NCBI GenBank assembly: GCA_029204225.1
Contig: CM055107.1
Span: 1,849,218-1,911,217, forward strand
From: Diphasiastrum complanatum
Taxonomy: Eukaryota; Streptophyta; Lycopodiopsida; Lycopodiales; Lycopodiaceae
Length of the DNA: 62,000 nt
Direction of reading: 5' to 3'
This document shows, piece by piece, positions 38,007 through 50,103 of this stretch. Numbering within the stretch: the stretch's first letter is position 1; each line of letters begins with the position of its first letter. The notes under the pieces are model-generated. The model ran no database searches, was not told where the DNA came from, and saw only the letters and a list, made by a program, of their open reading frames with translations. A program made the position numbers and the translations under genes.

Positions 38007-38606
38007 AAGTCTAAGAGTGATCTAAATGATTAATAATACTTGTGATATCATTGACAATGTGTTGTTTTTGAATTTTACTTGAGAGGGCGAGTTCAAGGAG
38101 AGAGGTATCATCATTATTTTTGGTCAAGATCAATTTTTGGGCTGCTGAAGTACTGTCCACACGTGTGAAACTGTACAACAACCTTCAAATTAACTTCCAT
38201 TAGTGTTTTTGACCCAAAAATGTGCATATTAGTCCAAAATTCAAGGTTTTTAATGCATCGTCTAGATCTAGGTTCAATCTATTGAATGCTAATGATCAAA
38301 TAGTGATTTGAGTCATTGAAGCAATTTATTCTGAAGCATTAGATCAGATCTATAAGGCTGATTTGTTCAGATCTTAAGTGTGTGTGAAATATCAAACAAA
38401 ATTGAGCTAGAATCTATCTTGGAAGAGTGATTTGCTAGGATATTTGTAGTAGATCTATTATACCATCATCCAAGTTGAACTAGGATTGATTGGGCCGAGA
38501 TTAGAAGCTTTTTGAAAGCTAGAAATCTATCTTAGATGACTCTTTATCAAGAGATCTTTGTGTATCTCATAGTCTTTCATTCACAATGACATCCATGGGT
38601 TGATAT

Positions 38607-39990
38607 ATGTTAGAATCTAGTGAGAAACTAACTTCCACAAACTATTCCATTTGGAAAGTAAGGATGGAATCACTACTAGTGGTTCATGATCTCTTTGATA
38701 TTGTTTTAGGAGTTGAGGAAGAGCCTCAATCTGCCCAAGAACAACTAAAATACAAGAAGATGGTTAGATTAGTCCTACATTGCTTAAAGTTAAATGTAAG
38801 CAATGACCTCTTGAAGAAGGTGGCTTCTTGTACCACATCAAAAGAGGCTTGGGGTTCACTAAAGAACATTTATGAATCCAATAACACTTCAAGAGTGCTT
38901 ATGCTAAGAAACTTGATCTTGCAAAGCATGAGGGGAAGTGGAAAAAATGGACAAGAGTATGTCCTAAGGATAAAATCTTTGAACAAAGAATTGGGATCTA
39001 TAGGAGAGAAGATCCAAGACAATGAACTAGTACAAGTAATTTTGAATGGATTAGGAGATGAGTTCTTTAATCTAGTTCAATCTTTTGCTATTCAAGGCCA
39101 ACTTCCATCAATTGAAAATTTTCATAATGTTCTTGTGGCCAAGGAGAGTAGGCTTCTACACCTCAAAACAAGAACAGGGTCCTTATCACTACATAATGGT
39201 GATGAGAAAGCAAACTTCACATCTAAAGGCAAAAAGAAGACTCATCCTTTCAAGAAGATCCAAGGCAAGGAGGCCGAGGAAAAGGATGGAGAATCTACCT
39301 CCAAAGGGAAGCAAAAGAACAAAGCCAAGCTAAAGTGTTTCTTCTCAGGTGGGTATCAAGGCGCTATAGATATGGGTTATGGGGTGCCCCTTCCTCCCCC
39401 TAATCTGTTTATACAAACTTTGATCATTTGCATGAAAAAAGCTATCATGTTGCATACTTTTATTAATGGAACAGATCATAATACCTGTAATGTTGTTGGG
39501 CCTGAAGATAAAGTGCTTTGCTTTACTGACCTTTTGGATACATTACATTGGGTTAAGATGTACTTGGAATTTGGTAAAACCAAGATCGATCCTATGAGTA
39601 CCATTGAAATGATGGCTTCAAATTTGGCTGGTATTGCGAAAAAATATGAGAATGAAGAGAAATTTATAACTCTCATATTAGAAAAGTTTTCGCTTGTCTT
39701 GAAAAAGAGAACGACTCGTGGGAAGAAATGACACTTTGCTTCCGAAAGTTATAAGAAGAAGAATGCACAAGGGAGTGAAGATCAAGGCAATCTTGCACAA
39801 GGGGAGGAGGAAGAGGATGGCTTCAACACATCCTTGATGGTAGCATCTACACCAACATCAAGCCAAGAGACATGGTGGATTGATAGTGGGGCTAGTTCCC
39901 ACATGTCATTCAACAAGCATTATTTGACTAATCTGCTTTCTTGTAATGATTCTAGAAATCAATCTACACTGCTAGTGATCAAGAATGCAA
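38607..39990 (+). pseudogene. Copia gag and protease with an in-frame insertion
   Basis: Gag opens at 38607 (SSEKLTSTNYSIWKVRMES, then the UBN2-type helical core and a Lys-rich linker). The zinc knuckle begins KCFFS near 39,335 and resumes GKK-stop-HFASES at about 39,720: the CCHC spacing is right once about 370 inserted bases are removed, but both second and fourth Cys are Ser and the Gly is now TGA. The protease active site WWIDSGASSHMS follows near 39,875 in the same frame, then the frame breaks near 39,990. Confidence 0.85.
39348..39722 (+). other. Frame-preserving insert in Copia gag
   Basis: About 369-372 bp interrupt the zinc knuckle. GTGGG occurs at both edges (39349-39353 and 39718-39722). 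The insert is open throughout in the gag frame, 123 codons, with blocks such as YGVPLPPPNLF, CFTDLLDTLHWVKMYLEFG and MASNLAGIAKKYENEEKF. I do not recognise the protein. No inverted ends are visible. Confidence 0.7.
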
Positions 39991-40057
39991 GATAGATGGC
40001 ATAGGATCTATTCCATTATGCTTAGGATCATCTAAGAGGATAGATCTTGATAATGTT

Positions 40058-41816
40058 TTGTATGTTCCATCCATTACAAAAAACTTGCTTAGTGTTGGTC
40101 AATTAATGGACAATGGACTAGATGTACATTTCAAGAATGGAGTGTGTTCCATCTTGAAAAATGATAAGTGCATAGCTAGTGGCATTAAGAAAGGAAGGCT
40201 CTTTAAGTTGGATGTTAATGTCGCTATTGAAAGTGTGAATATGGTTAGGGAGGAGTTGACTCAAGTGGAGCTTTGGCACAAAAGATTGGGCCATCCTAAT
40301 CTTCAATCAATGGAATCCATGGCATCAAAGGAGCTAGCTCTCAGCCTACCAAAAGCTTTCAAGAAGTGTGGCAAAGTGTGTGAGGCATGTGGCCTTGCAA
40401 AGTCGCACAAGACTTCCTACAAGAGATCTTTAACAAGATCTACCTCACCTTTAGATCTTGTCCATTCGGATGTACATGTTTTTTCTCATGAAAGTAATGG
40501 AGGTGCTTTAATGTATGTGACCTATATAGATGATTGTACTAGATACACTTGGATTGAATTATTGCCTAAGAAAAGCCTTGTATATGAAGCTTTTGTAAAG
40601 TTTAAGTCTCTAGTGGAAAAGCAACTTAGTTCTTGCATTAAAGTTCTAAGATGTGATAATGGAGGAGAGTATGTCTCCAACAAGATGAGAGACTTTTGTG
40701 AGATAAATGGCATTAAGAGAGAGCTCACTTGTCCTTACACCCCCCAACAATAAGGGGTGGCCGCGAGGAAAAATAGGAGTCTTTGTGAATGTGCAAAGTC
40801 TTTAAGACTTGATGCATCTCTACCCATCACTTTTTGGGGGGAGGCCATAACTTGTGCTAATTACTTATGTAATAGGCTTCCTAGTAGTGCTATTGGTGGG
40901 ATCTCACCATTTCAAGCTTTGTTTGGCAATAAGCCCAATGTAAAAGATTTTAAAGTGCTTGGATGTATATGTTATGTCCACATTCCTTTGGAAACAAGAA
41001 GGAAAGAAGATGCAACTTCCTTCAAAGAAATATTTGTAGGCTATAGTGAAAATAGCAAAGGATATAGGATATTTGATCCTATGTCAAGGAAAGTAAAAGT
41101 TAGCAAGGATGTCTTATTTGATGAATCTCAAAGTTACAAGTTGTCTCCAAATGCATCTAATCTCTTAGGTGATGAAGATCTTGCAACACCCGAGGAGGAG
41201 CCTCTTGAAAATGATCTTTTGGAAGACCAAAATCAAGTTCCAAAGGAGCCGAGAAGATCCACAAGGAGCAAGGCCGAGCCTTCAAGGCTCACATACTTTG
41301 AGAAAGGGAAGCAAAGGGAAGACACAACTCCTTCTACCTCTTACTCTTTTCTAACCACAATGCTTGAAGAGCCATCATGTTATGAAGATGCAAGTAGATC
41401 ACAAGTTTGTAGAGTTTGATGCTTTGATAGATAATCAAACTTGGAATCTTGTACACCTTCCATATGGGAAGAAGCCACTTGCATGTAAGTGGATCTATAG
41501 ATTAAAGTACAATCAAGATGGATCTATAAGTAAGTACAAAGCTAGAATGGTTGCTAAGGGGTTTCTTCAAACTAAAGGCATAGATTATGAAGAAACATTT
41601 GCTCCTGTAGCAAAGCTTGTAACCAATAGATTTGATCATTTGTATTGCTACTTTATTCAAGTGGAATTTCTATAAAATGGATGTGACAAATGCTTTCTTG
41701 AATGGCTACTTGGAGGAGGAAATATACATGTTGCAACCCGAGGGCTTCATCAAGGATGGTGAGGAGGACAAGGTTTGCCACTTAAGGAAAAGCCTATATG
41801 AATCTCAACAACCCTA
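40058..41816 (+). pseudogene. Copia integrase and start of reverse transcriptase
   Basis: Integrase: WHKRLGHPN and CEACGLAKSHK (HHCC), LVHSDV (first Asp), TYIDDCTRYTW, then LRCDNGGEY (second Asp; Glu downstream). A TAA replaces the usual Asn codon after TPQQ, at 40751, after which VAARKN continues in frame. The C-terminal part has the FWGEAI, NRLPSSAI, FQALFGNKP and GCICYVHIP blocks. RT starts with [36 protein letters not shown], and in a third frame KMDVTNAFLNGYLEEEIYM. It is cut at HLRKSLYES near 41,815, before the YVDD motif, where unrelated sequence begins. Confidence 0.9.
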
Positions 41817-43884
41817 GCTCTGTTCTCTCTGGCCAAGATAAAAGAAAAAATTTTACTGGATACAAGGAAAAAGAAGGACAAGGAAGTGGTACAAAGAGCG
41901 ATTTTCTAGTCAAGAAGCTGAATTTCTATCGATGTTTGCAGGACGAGATGGTTTTGGAAAGAAGGGAGGTCATTAGAAATACATTGGATCGCTTGCAGCT
42001 CATTACGCATGAAACAAAGGGAAAACTCTTTCTACATTTACTTTACTGCAATAGAATGTTTGAGACCGTTCATGTGAAGAAGTTTTATTCTCGCATCTTA
42101 CTACAGTTATTCGGCTTTATACGTGAGTCCTTTGATGATATAGTGTTTGGTTGGTCATACATGCCAAATGTCAAAATGGAATTGTATTTTCCTTATGAAG
42201 TTTTCTACAATTTTCAAATTGAAAAACTTCAAGTTTGTTCGTGCTCTACTTTTAAACGTTTTAAAGGCTTTCTTTCAAATAAGTTTGGTCATGTTATAAC
42301 TACAGATTGCAGCTTTATCAGTAGTAAGGTCCTTAAACGTATTGCAACATACTAGTATTCAAAGTATTGCCACTGAATTACATGATGGATGGTTCAAACT
42401 CATGAAACTCTTACCTATGTACCCAGACACGGATATAGATATGCATGCTGAATTTTGTAGGAAAAGTGCCCTAGATTTTTTTAAGAACAAAAAATGGATT
42501 CAAGGGAACACTATCCCATTTCATAAAAAAGAAGCTGCCAATGATGAACCCAAATGGATTACCAAGCATTTATATGTCAATGGAATTGATAAAGCACAGC
42601 ATAACCCTTGTTTTATTTGCATATATCTTGTACGTAAACTTGCTATAGAAAGACTTGATAGCCCGGATTTTATTCCTTTTGATCCTATAATGAATTTCGT
42701 CTCAAATTCTTTGGAATACATTAACACCTCTATGAGTGAATTACTACCCGATGATTTCATATATTCAAAAGAATCACCTTACCTACTTTGCACATATAAG
42801 GCGCATAAGGAAGCATTTCGATGGATCACAAATGCACATGGTGGCTATTTTTCCAGACTTGCAAAATTCCTAACAAGTGCTCCTAAATGGGGATTATTTT
42901 GGCAATGTGATTCATCAGTTGACTTCTATCTAAATTTACCCAAGCATAATATACAATGAAGGCAACCGATATTTCCAAATGCTATGAAAATATTCCTTTG
43001 GAAGGTATTGACAGTCTGAAAACCATTATGACAAAACTGATTTGCTTGGCATTCAAAGTTGCCAAAGCCAAAACACTTAAATATAGACGTTTATCTGGGT
43101 CTAATAATTTTAGATGGGCATCCGAAAAAGCAATTTCGGACAAATGGAATGATATTGACAAGGATACTTTGTGTAAATGGGACTCCTACTTGATAGATAA
43201 CTATATTGTAAGACTGGGGGATCACACCTGGCGACAAATCCGAGGAATACCGATGGGATTCTCGTGCTCACCATTATGGTGCAACTGGTATTTGTCATTC
43301 TTCGAGATGCAATTTATCAAAAGACTTGCAAAACTTGGGCATGTCGAATATATTAATAACTTCAAATATTCGTTCAGATATATAGATGACATCTGCTTTA
43401 TCAATAATCATATGGTGGGACGCTTTTTGGATAAAATCCAACCTAGAACAACAGATAATCCGTTCTGGATCTATTCCTTGGAGTATCTTGAGATTGATGG
43501 AAGTGATAACACAGCTGACTCATCAAACTTTTTGAATATCACAATTTCTTTCGACCCAACTACAGGCTGTTCACTGCTTTCCACATATGATAAAAAGAGA
43601 GACCTTCCTTTTCTTTTCTTGCAATATATACACCTTGCCTCAAATAGACCTATATTCAATTCATACAAGGTTATTATATCGCAAATGATAGCTGCCATGT
43701 ATAGTTGTAACAAACAAGAAACTTTTCTTTAGGAAGTACGAACTCTTGTAGATACCTTTCAGAGCAAAGAGTTTGCCCATGATAAATTATGTATGATCAT
43801 TAACAAGCTTTTGTATCATGACAAATTTCCACGACTGTTATTTGATTTCCCTAAAAATATTAACAATCTTTTGGTGGGCAGTTA
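41817..43884 (+). pseudogene. Penelope-like (Hydra/Naiad-like) reverse transcriptase
   Basis: Three overlapping frames (41,798-42,355; 42,342-42,959; 42,956-43,732) read as one protein, continuing past a TAG at 43,730-43,732 for about 50 codons. N-terminal part: CSCSTF with a later GHVITTDCSFI, then VNGIDKAQHNPCFI. RT core: YLLCTYKAHKEAFRWITNA (the xPKLHKxPyKxRxI block), TDISKCYENIP (motif A, Asp at 42,968), RQIRGIPMGFSCSPLWCN (motif B), FRYIDDICFINN (motif C), FLNITISFD and YDKKRDLPF, then a VIISQMIAAMY block. This order is that of the RT family abundant in invertebrates and related to Penelope-like elements. No GIY-YIG endonuclease was seen. Two frameshifts and one stop mean this copy is inactive. 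Confidence 0.75.
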
Positions 43885-43916
43885 GCTTTCCCTTGGGGGG
43901 GGGGAGCTAGCTGCCC
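43876..43916. repeat. Hairpin with G10 loop at the RT element 3' end
   Basis: GGGCAGTTAGCT (43876-43887) pairs with AGCTAGCTGCCC (43905-43916), one mismatch, enclosing a loop with G10. The reading frame of the RT ends inside the left arm. Confidence 0.7.
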
Positions 43917-43953
43917 CCTGAAGGAGTCGCTGACTATGGGTATTGGTTGGTGG

Positions 43954-44061
<108 letters not shown>

Positions 44062-44796
44062 GGTACCCAGTTTCTTTTTATTGCTCTTTGTTCTTAGTAC
44101 TCTAAAAGTTATATGGCCTATTATGACTTTTTGAAGGAAAATTTTCAAACCACCAAATGTATTGAATACCACCTCAACGGTCAAGATCATCGACGTAATA
44201 TCCTTATGGACACGATCGCTTGCTTTTTCTACACTCTTTTAGATCAGCTCTACGTATATAAAGAGAGCATGGTGTTCATACCTTCTCCACACCCTCTCTC
44301 CTCTCTTCTCTTCTTCTCCTCCTTCCTTTGGCATACCAAGGATTGCAATGTTGGTGCTTACGTTTCAACAACTGGAAAGCTACCTCCGGAATACACTGGT
44401 GAGTCACCTTCATACTTGTCTACTTTTGCTATGAACACTCTGATATCAAAAGAAATGATAGCTTCAATAGCAATCTATGGCATCATTGATATAGCTTTAT
44501 GAGTTACGAATACATGCATGAGGATTATGCGCCCATTATTGCATCTATAATTGCTTTGAATATTCGCTTCAAGCACACCGATTTGTAGAAGCCAACACTG
44601 GCCAGTTTGGTAGGAATGTGTATGTGATTGGAGGGTTTGCGGATATCGAGGCAACCCTAACCATAGTTAATAAGTGAGAGGGATTTGGCACCCTGCGTGT
44701 GTAAGTCCAACCCGATGATCACATAGTTATTAAATTAGTTAGAAGTTAATAGTGCTTGGATCTAGGTTGAGGGTGGATAGGAAATACCTACTACAA

Positions 44797-44817
44797 TTTT
44801 GGCACCATTGCCGGGGA
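44797..44817 (+). other. Gypsy-type primer binding site
   Basis: TGGCACCATTGCCGGGG resembles the TGGCGCCGTTGCCGGGG primer site of Athila/Tat-type Gypsy elements, with two G-to-A changes. Sequence to the left (from about 44,100) is then probably LTR, and sequence to the right (to about 45,000 or beyond) internal leader. No Gypsy protein remains. Confidence 0.6.
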
Positions 44818-47800
44818 GCTACGCCAATTTTTCAGTTTTCAGCATGTATTTGATTCATGGATGGATGTTAGCTTGCATTTAGGCATCTTGTTTTGGCATA
44901 ACAGGGTTAAAATTGTATTTTAGGTTTAATTTGGGAGAGATCTTGCTTTATTTGTGTGGATTTTCTTGTTTGAAATCTAATTTGATTGTTGAGCAGGGGA
45001 ATCTAGACAAATCACCATTCTTAAGATCCATTTGGATGTGAAGAAATCAGAGAAAACAATAAAAATTGTTCATTTTTGGCCATTTTGGTGAAAAAGGGGG
45101 CAAAATCGTCATCAGTCTTGATAACTTTTTGTTCCTTTGCAACCAACCTTCGCCGACTTGCAAATAGTACTACCTTCATACAGAGAATATTCAGAGTGAA
45201 GGGCAAAGGTTACATCCCAGCTGATTTACAAAAACAGAACAAAAGCCACCAAAACAGTGCAAGAACCCTAAAAACCAAAAAAATACAGAAAACCAATCTT
45301 CGACTATTCTATTGTACCTAGATCTATCTACTACTAGGTCAACGAAGGTTAAAATAAAAAATAGAAGGCTAAAGTGACTGTTCATCTAGTTGTCGGTAAC
45401 CTTTTGTAGAAAGATTAACACATTTCTACAAAAATATCAGTTCTTTGAGAGGAACCTTCGCCAGAGTCAGAGCAACATACTATTTTTGGCAATCAGTTAA
45501 AAAAATTCTCTAAGAGACAAATACATCCCAAATAGATGACTTTTGTCAAAAAGTGGACGGTTTTCTTGGAGGAAGAACATGTGGCATGGGACGTTCCAAA
45601 GGGAAGATATGAAATTACTTGGATCAAGTTGACCATATCATATATCTGGAATGATTCCAATTATTATTGTTCACAATAGGGTATTTTGTTGGAAATCTGA
45701 GGCATTGGCCATGACCCCTAATGAATATTTCAAATTTACAAAATTGGAAACTCTAAAAGCTATTTCCTTATTCTGCGGATATATTAGCGATTTTTTTTAA
45801 TACTAAATAACCCGATGTCATGTGATTCCTTGGAAGGTAATTATTATTACTCGATGACCTTAAATGATGTCACATGAATGGTTAATCAAATTGTATTCTG
45901 ATATATGGTTATTCTTCCTTGGCTAATCAATTTTCTAAGAGGTAACAAAGAATATCTTTGGATAAGTCATTCAGGTAAATGTGTTGGGACATTAACCGTA
46001 TTAAGTTACGTTGATGCAACGCATTTTTGACTTTCAAAAATTTTGAAGTTATTTTTTAAGACTTCCGTGAGACCATATCTAGATTGATATGACACCTATT
46101 GGAAACTAGAGTAGTTTCCTATTAAAAGGGGGAGAAGTGGATAGAAAGTTATCACATCTATAACACTGATTTCAAAAAGAATCTGTAATATGTACAAATG
46201 GACCTAATTATAGAATCCGGATCGATAGGATATTTTTGATACCATTGGAATCTTCTAAGGATTGTTGTTGAAATCTAGTTAGAAGATGTATGTGAAGAAA
46301 ACTTAGAAAACATTTTTGTAGTAGAAGAGTTATTAATTACGAATCCGATCAATTTGTATCAAAACTAGAGAGTTGAAATGAAATTCTCTCTTAACAATAT
46401 ATTTGTTTAAAATAATCTCCGATCGAGATTTTGGTTATGAAAATAGAGATTGTGTGAGATTTGTAGAGATATGCTATGTGGTGAATCATTGTGGAATAAT
46501 GAATTCTTTGTACACGTCTTTAATCTTGTGGATGTGCAATGTGTTCCTCGTGGACTAAGTTTATATGCATGCATAAACTAGTCGGTAAAACATAAGCATA
46601 TTAATGAGAATTGTTTGGAGACAATCACTCGTCGGTTAATAATGATATCTCAATGAGAATTACTTATTGACCTAGGATGGATTTAAAACTATTTGAAATT
46701 GGGCCCATGCCTAAAAATTCAAATATTGCAAGAGGGTAGTCTGAAAAGGAACTTCCCTAACTTTAACTTCTAAGGATAGAACTTGAATAAGGGGGGGAAG
46801 GATGTCATTCCCACGACTGGACTGATCTCGAATTATTATCCCGTTAGGAGTTCAGTAGGCCTACCTCGACCCGTAAATCAATTATAATTATGAAGGGTGG
46901 GGCCCTCATAGGTGTAAGGTCAAAATTAATAGTTGGGGGCCTAAAATTCAAGATGGTACATTTGTATGGGTCTATTAGTGACTCATAGAAAAACTGGATG
47001 GCGTGGCCCAGTTAGGCTATAGATGTGTCCAGTGAGATCTCACAATGCACTACTAGTGGTGCATGGGCCTTGGAGAGTATAAGTATACCCATTGGGCTCT
47101 CACTAGTGTATGCTTGATTTTGGTGTTTGTAGCAGTATGCTGCCGGAGTGACATCTCTCTCTTATTGAGCATTGGCTGGGGTCCCCATAGCTTTGGGGCT
47201 AGGGCTAGATTTGTTCCATCTAGGTTTGGTTGAGTTGGTTTGTCCAACATCTGATTCCCTTTGGTTCTATGGGTTCAACTAAAAGTATTTCAATCTCAAT
47301 GACATAATTGTCTTGCTATGTCGTAGAAATGGCAATGATGATGGTGAGTGACCTTGGTTTGTATAATGCACTGCTAGGCAACATAAGAGACACAAACAAG
47401 CATTGTTGAAGACGAGGCTACTTGGGTGCCTCATGATTGAAGCAAATAAATTTACAAAGAGTGGATTTACATATATCTAATACATTTAGACATTGTGATA
47501 TAATCAAACATGTTGGAACTTTGATATTTTTGTGCTTTTTGTGAATGCAAAAAAAATATTCAAAATAGAATTGGCGTTTGGCACCGTAATTATATGCTTC
47601 AATGTCGTATCCCTGTTTGATATGAGAAATATTGTACGTGTCAAAGAAGTCAAAAAAATATCATACAAACATATGTACTCAAACGGCTTTTATTTTGAAC
47701 AATTTTTTGCAATACATGTACTCTTTACTATGAATTTATCAATTTCAATGTTAATGTGATTTTACGAGTACTCAAGCAAATGTCGACTATTGTAAATTAA

Positions 47801-48009
47801 TTTCTCATAATGGATGGCATGCCACATTCTTTCAAATTTAATGTGGCTGGTAATTTTAAAACTCTCCAAGCTCACAAAATATTTACTTGGAAAATGTCTA
47901 AACATGTGCAATTAATATCTAGAATCACAACTAACTATATACATTATGAGTATCACCCAGTTGATAACCTCACCATGATGGATCATTTATCAATTGATCA
48001 TGTACTCAA
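44818..48009. other. No gene recognised; downstream of transporter gene
   Basis: Short ORFs only. Probably Gypsy leader remnants in the left part. Nothing with a recognisable domain. Confidence 0.5.
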
Positions 48010-50062
48010 CTAGGAGTGAGGTGGTGGGAAATATTTGTTGAGACCATATGGGAGGCGATAAAACTCCTCATTTGTGGGGCAATCTTTCCATTTATGGTAC
48101 TTTATCCACCAAACTCTACCCTTGTCCTTTGATTTTCCCTTCAATGTGTTGTCTAACAAAATAGCAATAATGAAGCCCACCATTGCATTTGATGAAAAAA
48201 TTGTGTTCAAGATGATGTTGAACTGCTTCACACAATTTACCAACAACAAACACAAAAGCTCGCTGTCAAAATTTTACAAATTTCATACATCAGGCTATAT
48301 TCATATCAATTTTATCACAAGTAAGAGGCATTGACACTGAAGATGCAGTTGCTTTTACTATTTAGGAGCAGCTTCAAGTGGTGGGGATAAGGAAAGGTAC
48401 CAATATTGCTTAATCAAAACATAACCAACTAATTGCAAGTAGAAAGGCTGGATACTTACCCAGGTTGCACGGGTATTGACTGGACCATGTCCTGTGGTTA
48501 TTGCAAATTCATGAAAGTATTGAGGTACTGAAAACCCCATAAATAAAGTAAACCCAATGACGAAGATGTTGCGAATTAGATTCACATTCGTAAAATGAAG
48601 AAATGAAGCACCAGCTGTTGCTGCTCACATCACTCACCACATCAAGACATGATGCATTAGTTTGTGCTCTATGATCAATAAACATCAAAATGTTATTGAT
48701 AAATTAGAGAATGAGTGCTTACCTAGAACTCCATGAAGGACACAAATTAAAGCTGCCACAATTGGCTGCGGTATAGAGGCAATTACTCCACCAAATTTTC
48801 CTACAAGAGACCATAGAACATCTTTACAAGTCTTGCTATGACTAAGGCTTTAATAAATTCACCTCTCCTTCGCCTCTTTCCCCCCCCCCCCCCCCCTCGT
48901 GTGTTTGCCAAAACCTATAATCCCTTGAAAAAATCCTGCTAGATTTTTTAATCACCTACTAATTTTTTTTTTTGTTTCTCATAACCTACATGTTATAAGT
49001 TATGAGCCTATCAAATATTATTTTATAGGTTTTAATTTTCATATAAATTAGCAATTAGATTTTTTTGGTTTAAGATTTTAGAAATAATCATTTTGGCTCT
49101 AGGCTTTAATACATTCTTTAAGTGGCCCATAATAAAGTTTTAACAAAGTGCATGCCATTTACTTCTTTTTAAATACAAAGGTCATACAAGTAATTCTTCT
49201 TCATTATTAAATTCTAATATATATCAAAATGTACAAGTTTAACATTATGATATTGATTATTGCATTATCATAGTTTTTTGTGTTTTCTAGTTGTTGTCCA
49301 TTATTTTTATATTTTGCCTTGTAAACCCTACATCTCAATTTGTTTGCTAGCAAGAATATTACAAATTTATATTAATAAATCATTTTGTTGACTTAAAGCT
49401 ATGTAAAAGTAAGCTTTATATGGATCTACCTACTTTACTACACATAAATTTTTTGCATTTAAAAATAATAAACAAATATTTTTCAGCATTTCAAAAAAGT
49501 TGTCGATTTTAAAAAAGTCAATTTAATGTAAGTTTTTAATGAAGTTAGTATTTGAAGAAAGATGCCAATTCCATTCCTATACTATGTCAGCTTTCCCAAA
49601 CACTGACCCAAAGTTTGAATCAATTGAAATCTTATTGGAAAAGATTAAATGCCTTATGTATAGATTGTTTTTTTAGCCTTCTTCTTACAAAATTAGTAGG
49701 CTTTTGGCCCATCATTTGTTTAAAAAAAAAATTTCTCACTCTCTCACTCATAGTCACAATAAGCAAAACTGACCAAGTACTGAGAGTACAATCATAAATG
49801 CGGCTGCAAGTTGTGCCGTGTGTCTGCTGCCAACCCGTGTGATTCCAACTAACCCAGCGTTCTCTCTGTGTATAAATTTCAATCTCTCTAAATCAGGTTA
49901 AAAGAAAATTCAATGTTTCCGCAGACATTGTTTCTTCTCGAAATGAGTATTTTACTAAAAAAATTTCCACCAAGATCTCATAGCAAAGAAGCTCACACTG
50001 AAACTGTAGGCCCTGTTAGAGTCCCAAATAAACCACCAAGAAGAGTTCCAATACCCTGGCAC

Positions 50063-50103
<41 letters not shown>

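Noticed and set aside
39354-39722. Gag insert as an intron
   Set aside because: It begins near GT but has no AG acceptor at the point where gag resumes.
42956-43732. RT as a telomerase or group II intron maturase
   Set aside because: Block order and motif B/C context fit the Penelope-like family; no TEN/TRBD or maturase X domain is visible.
47053-47250. Minus-strand ORF near 47.1 kb as a small gene
   Set aside because: No motif, no splice context, composition like surrounding non-coding DNA.
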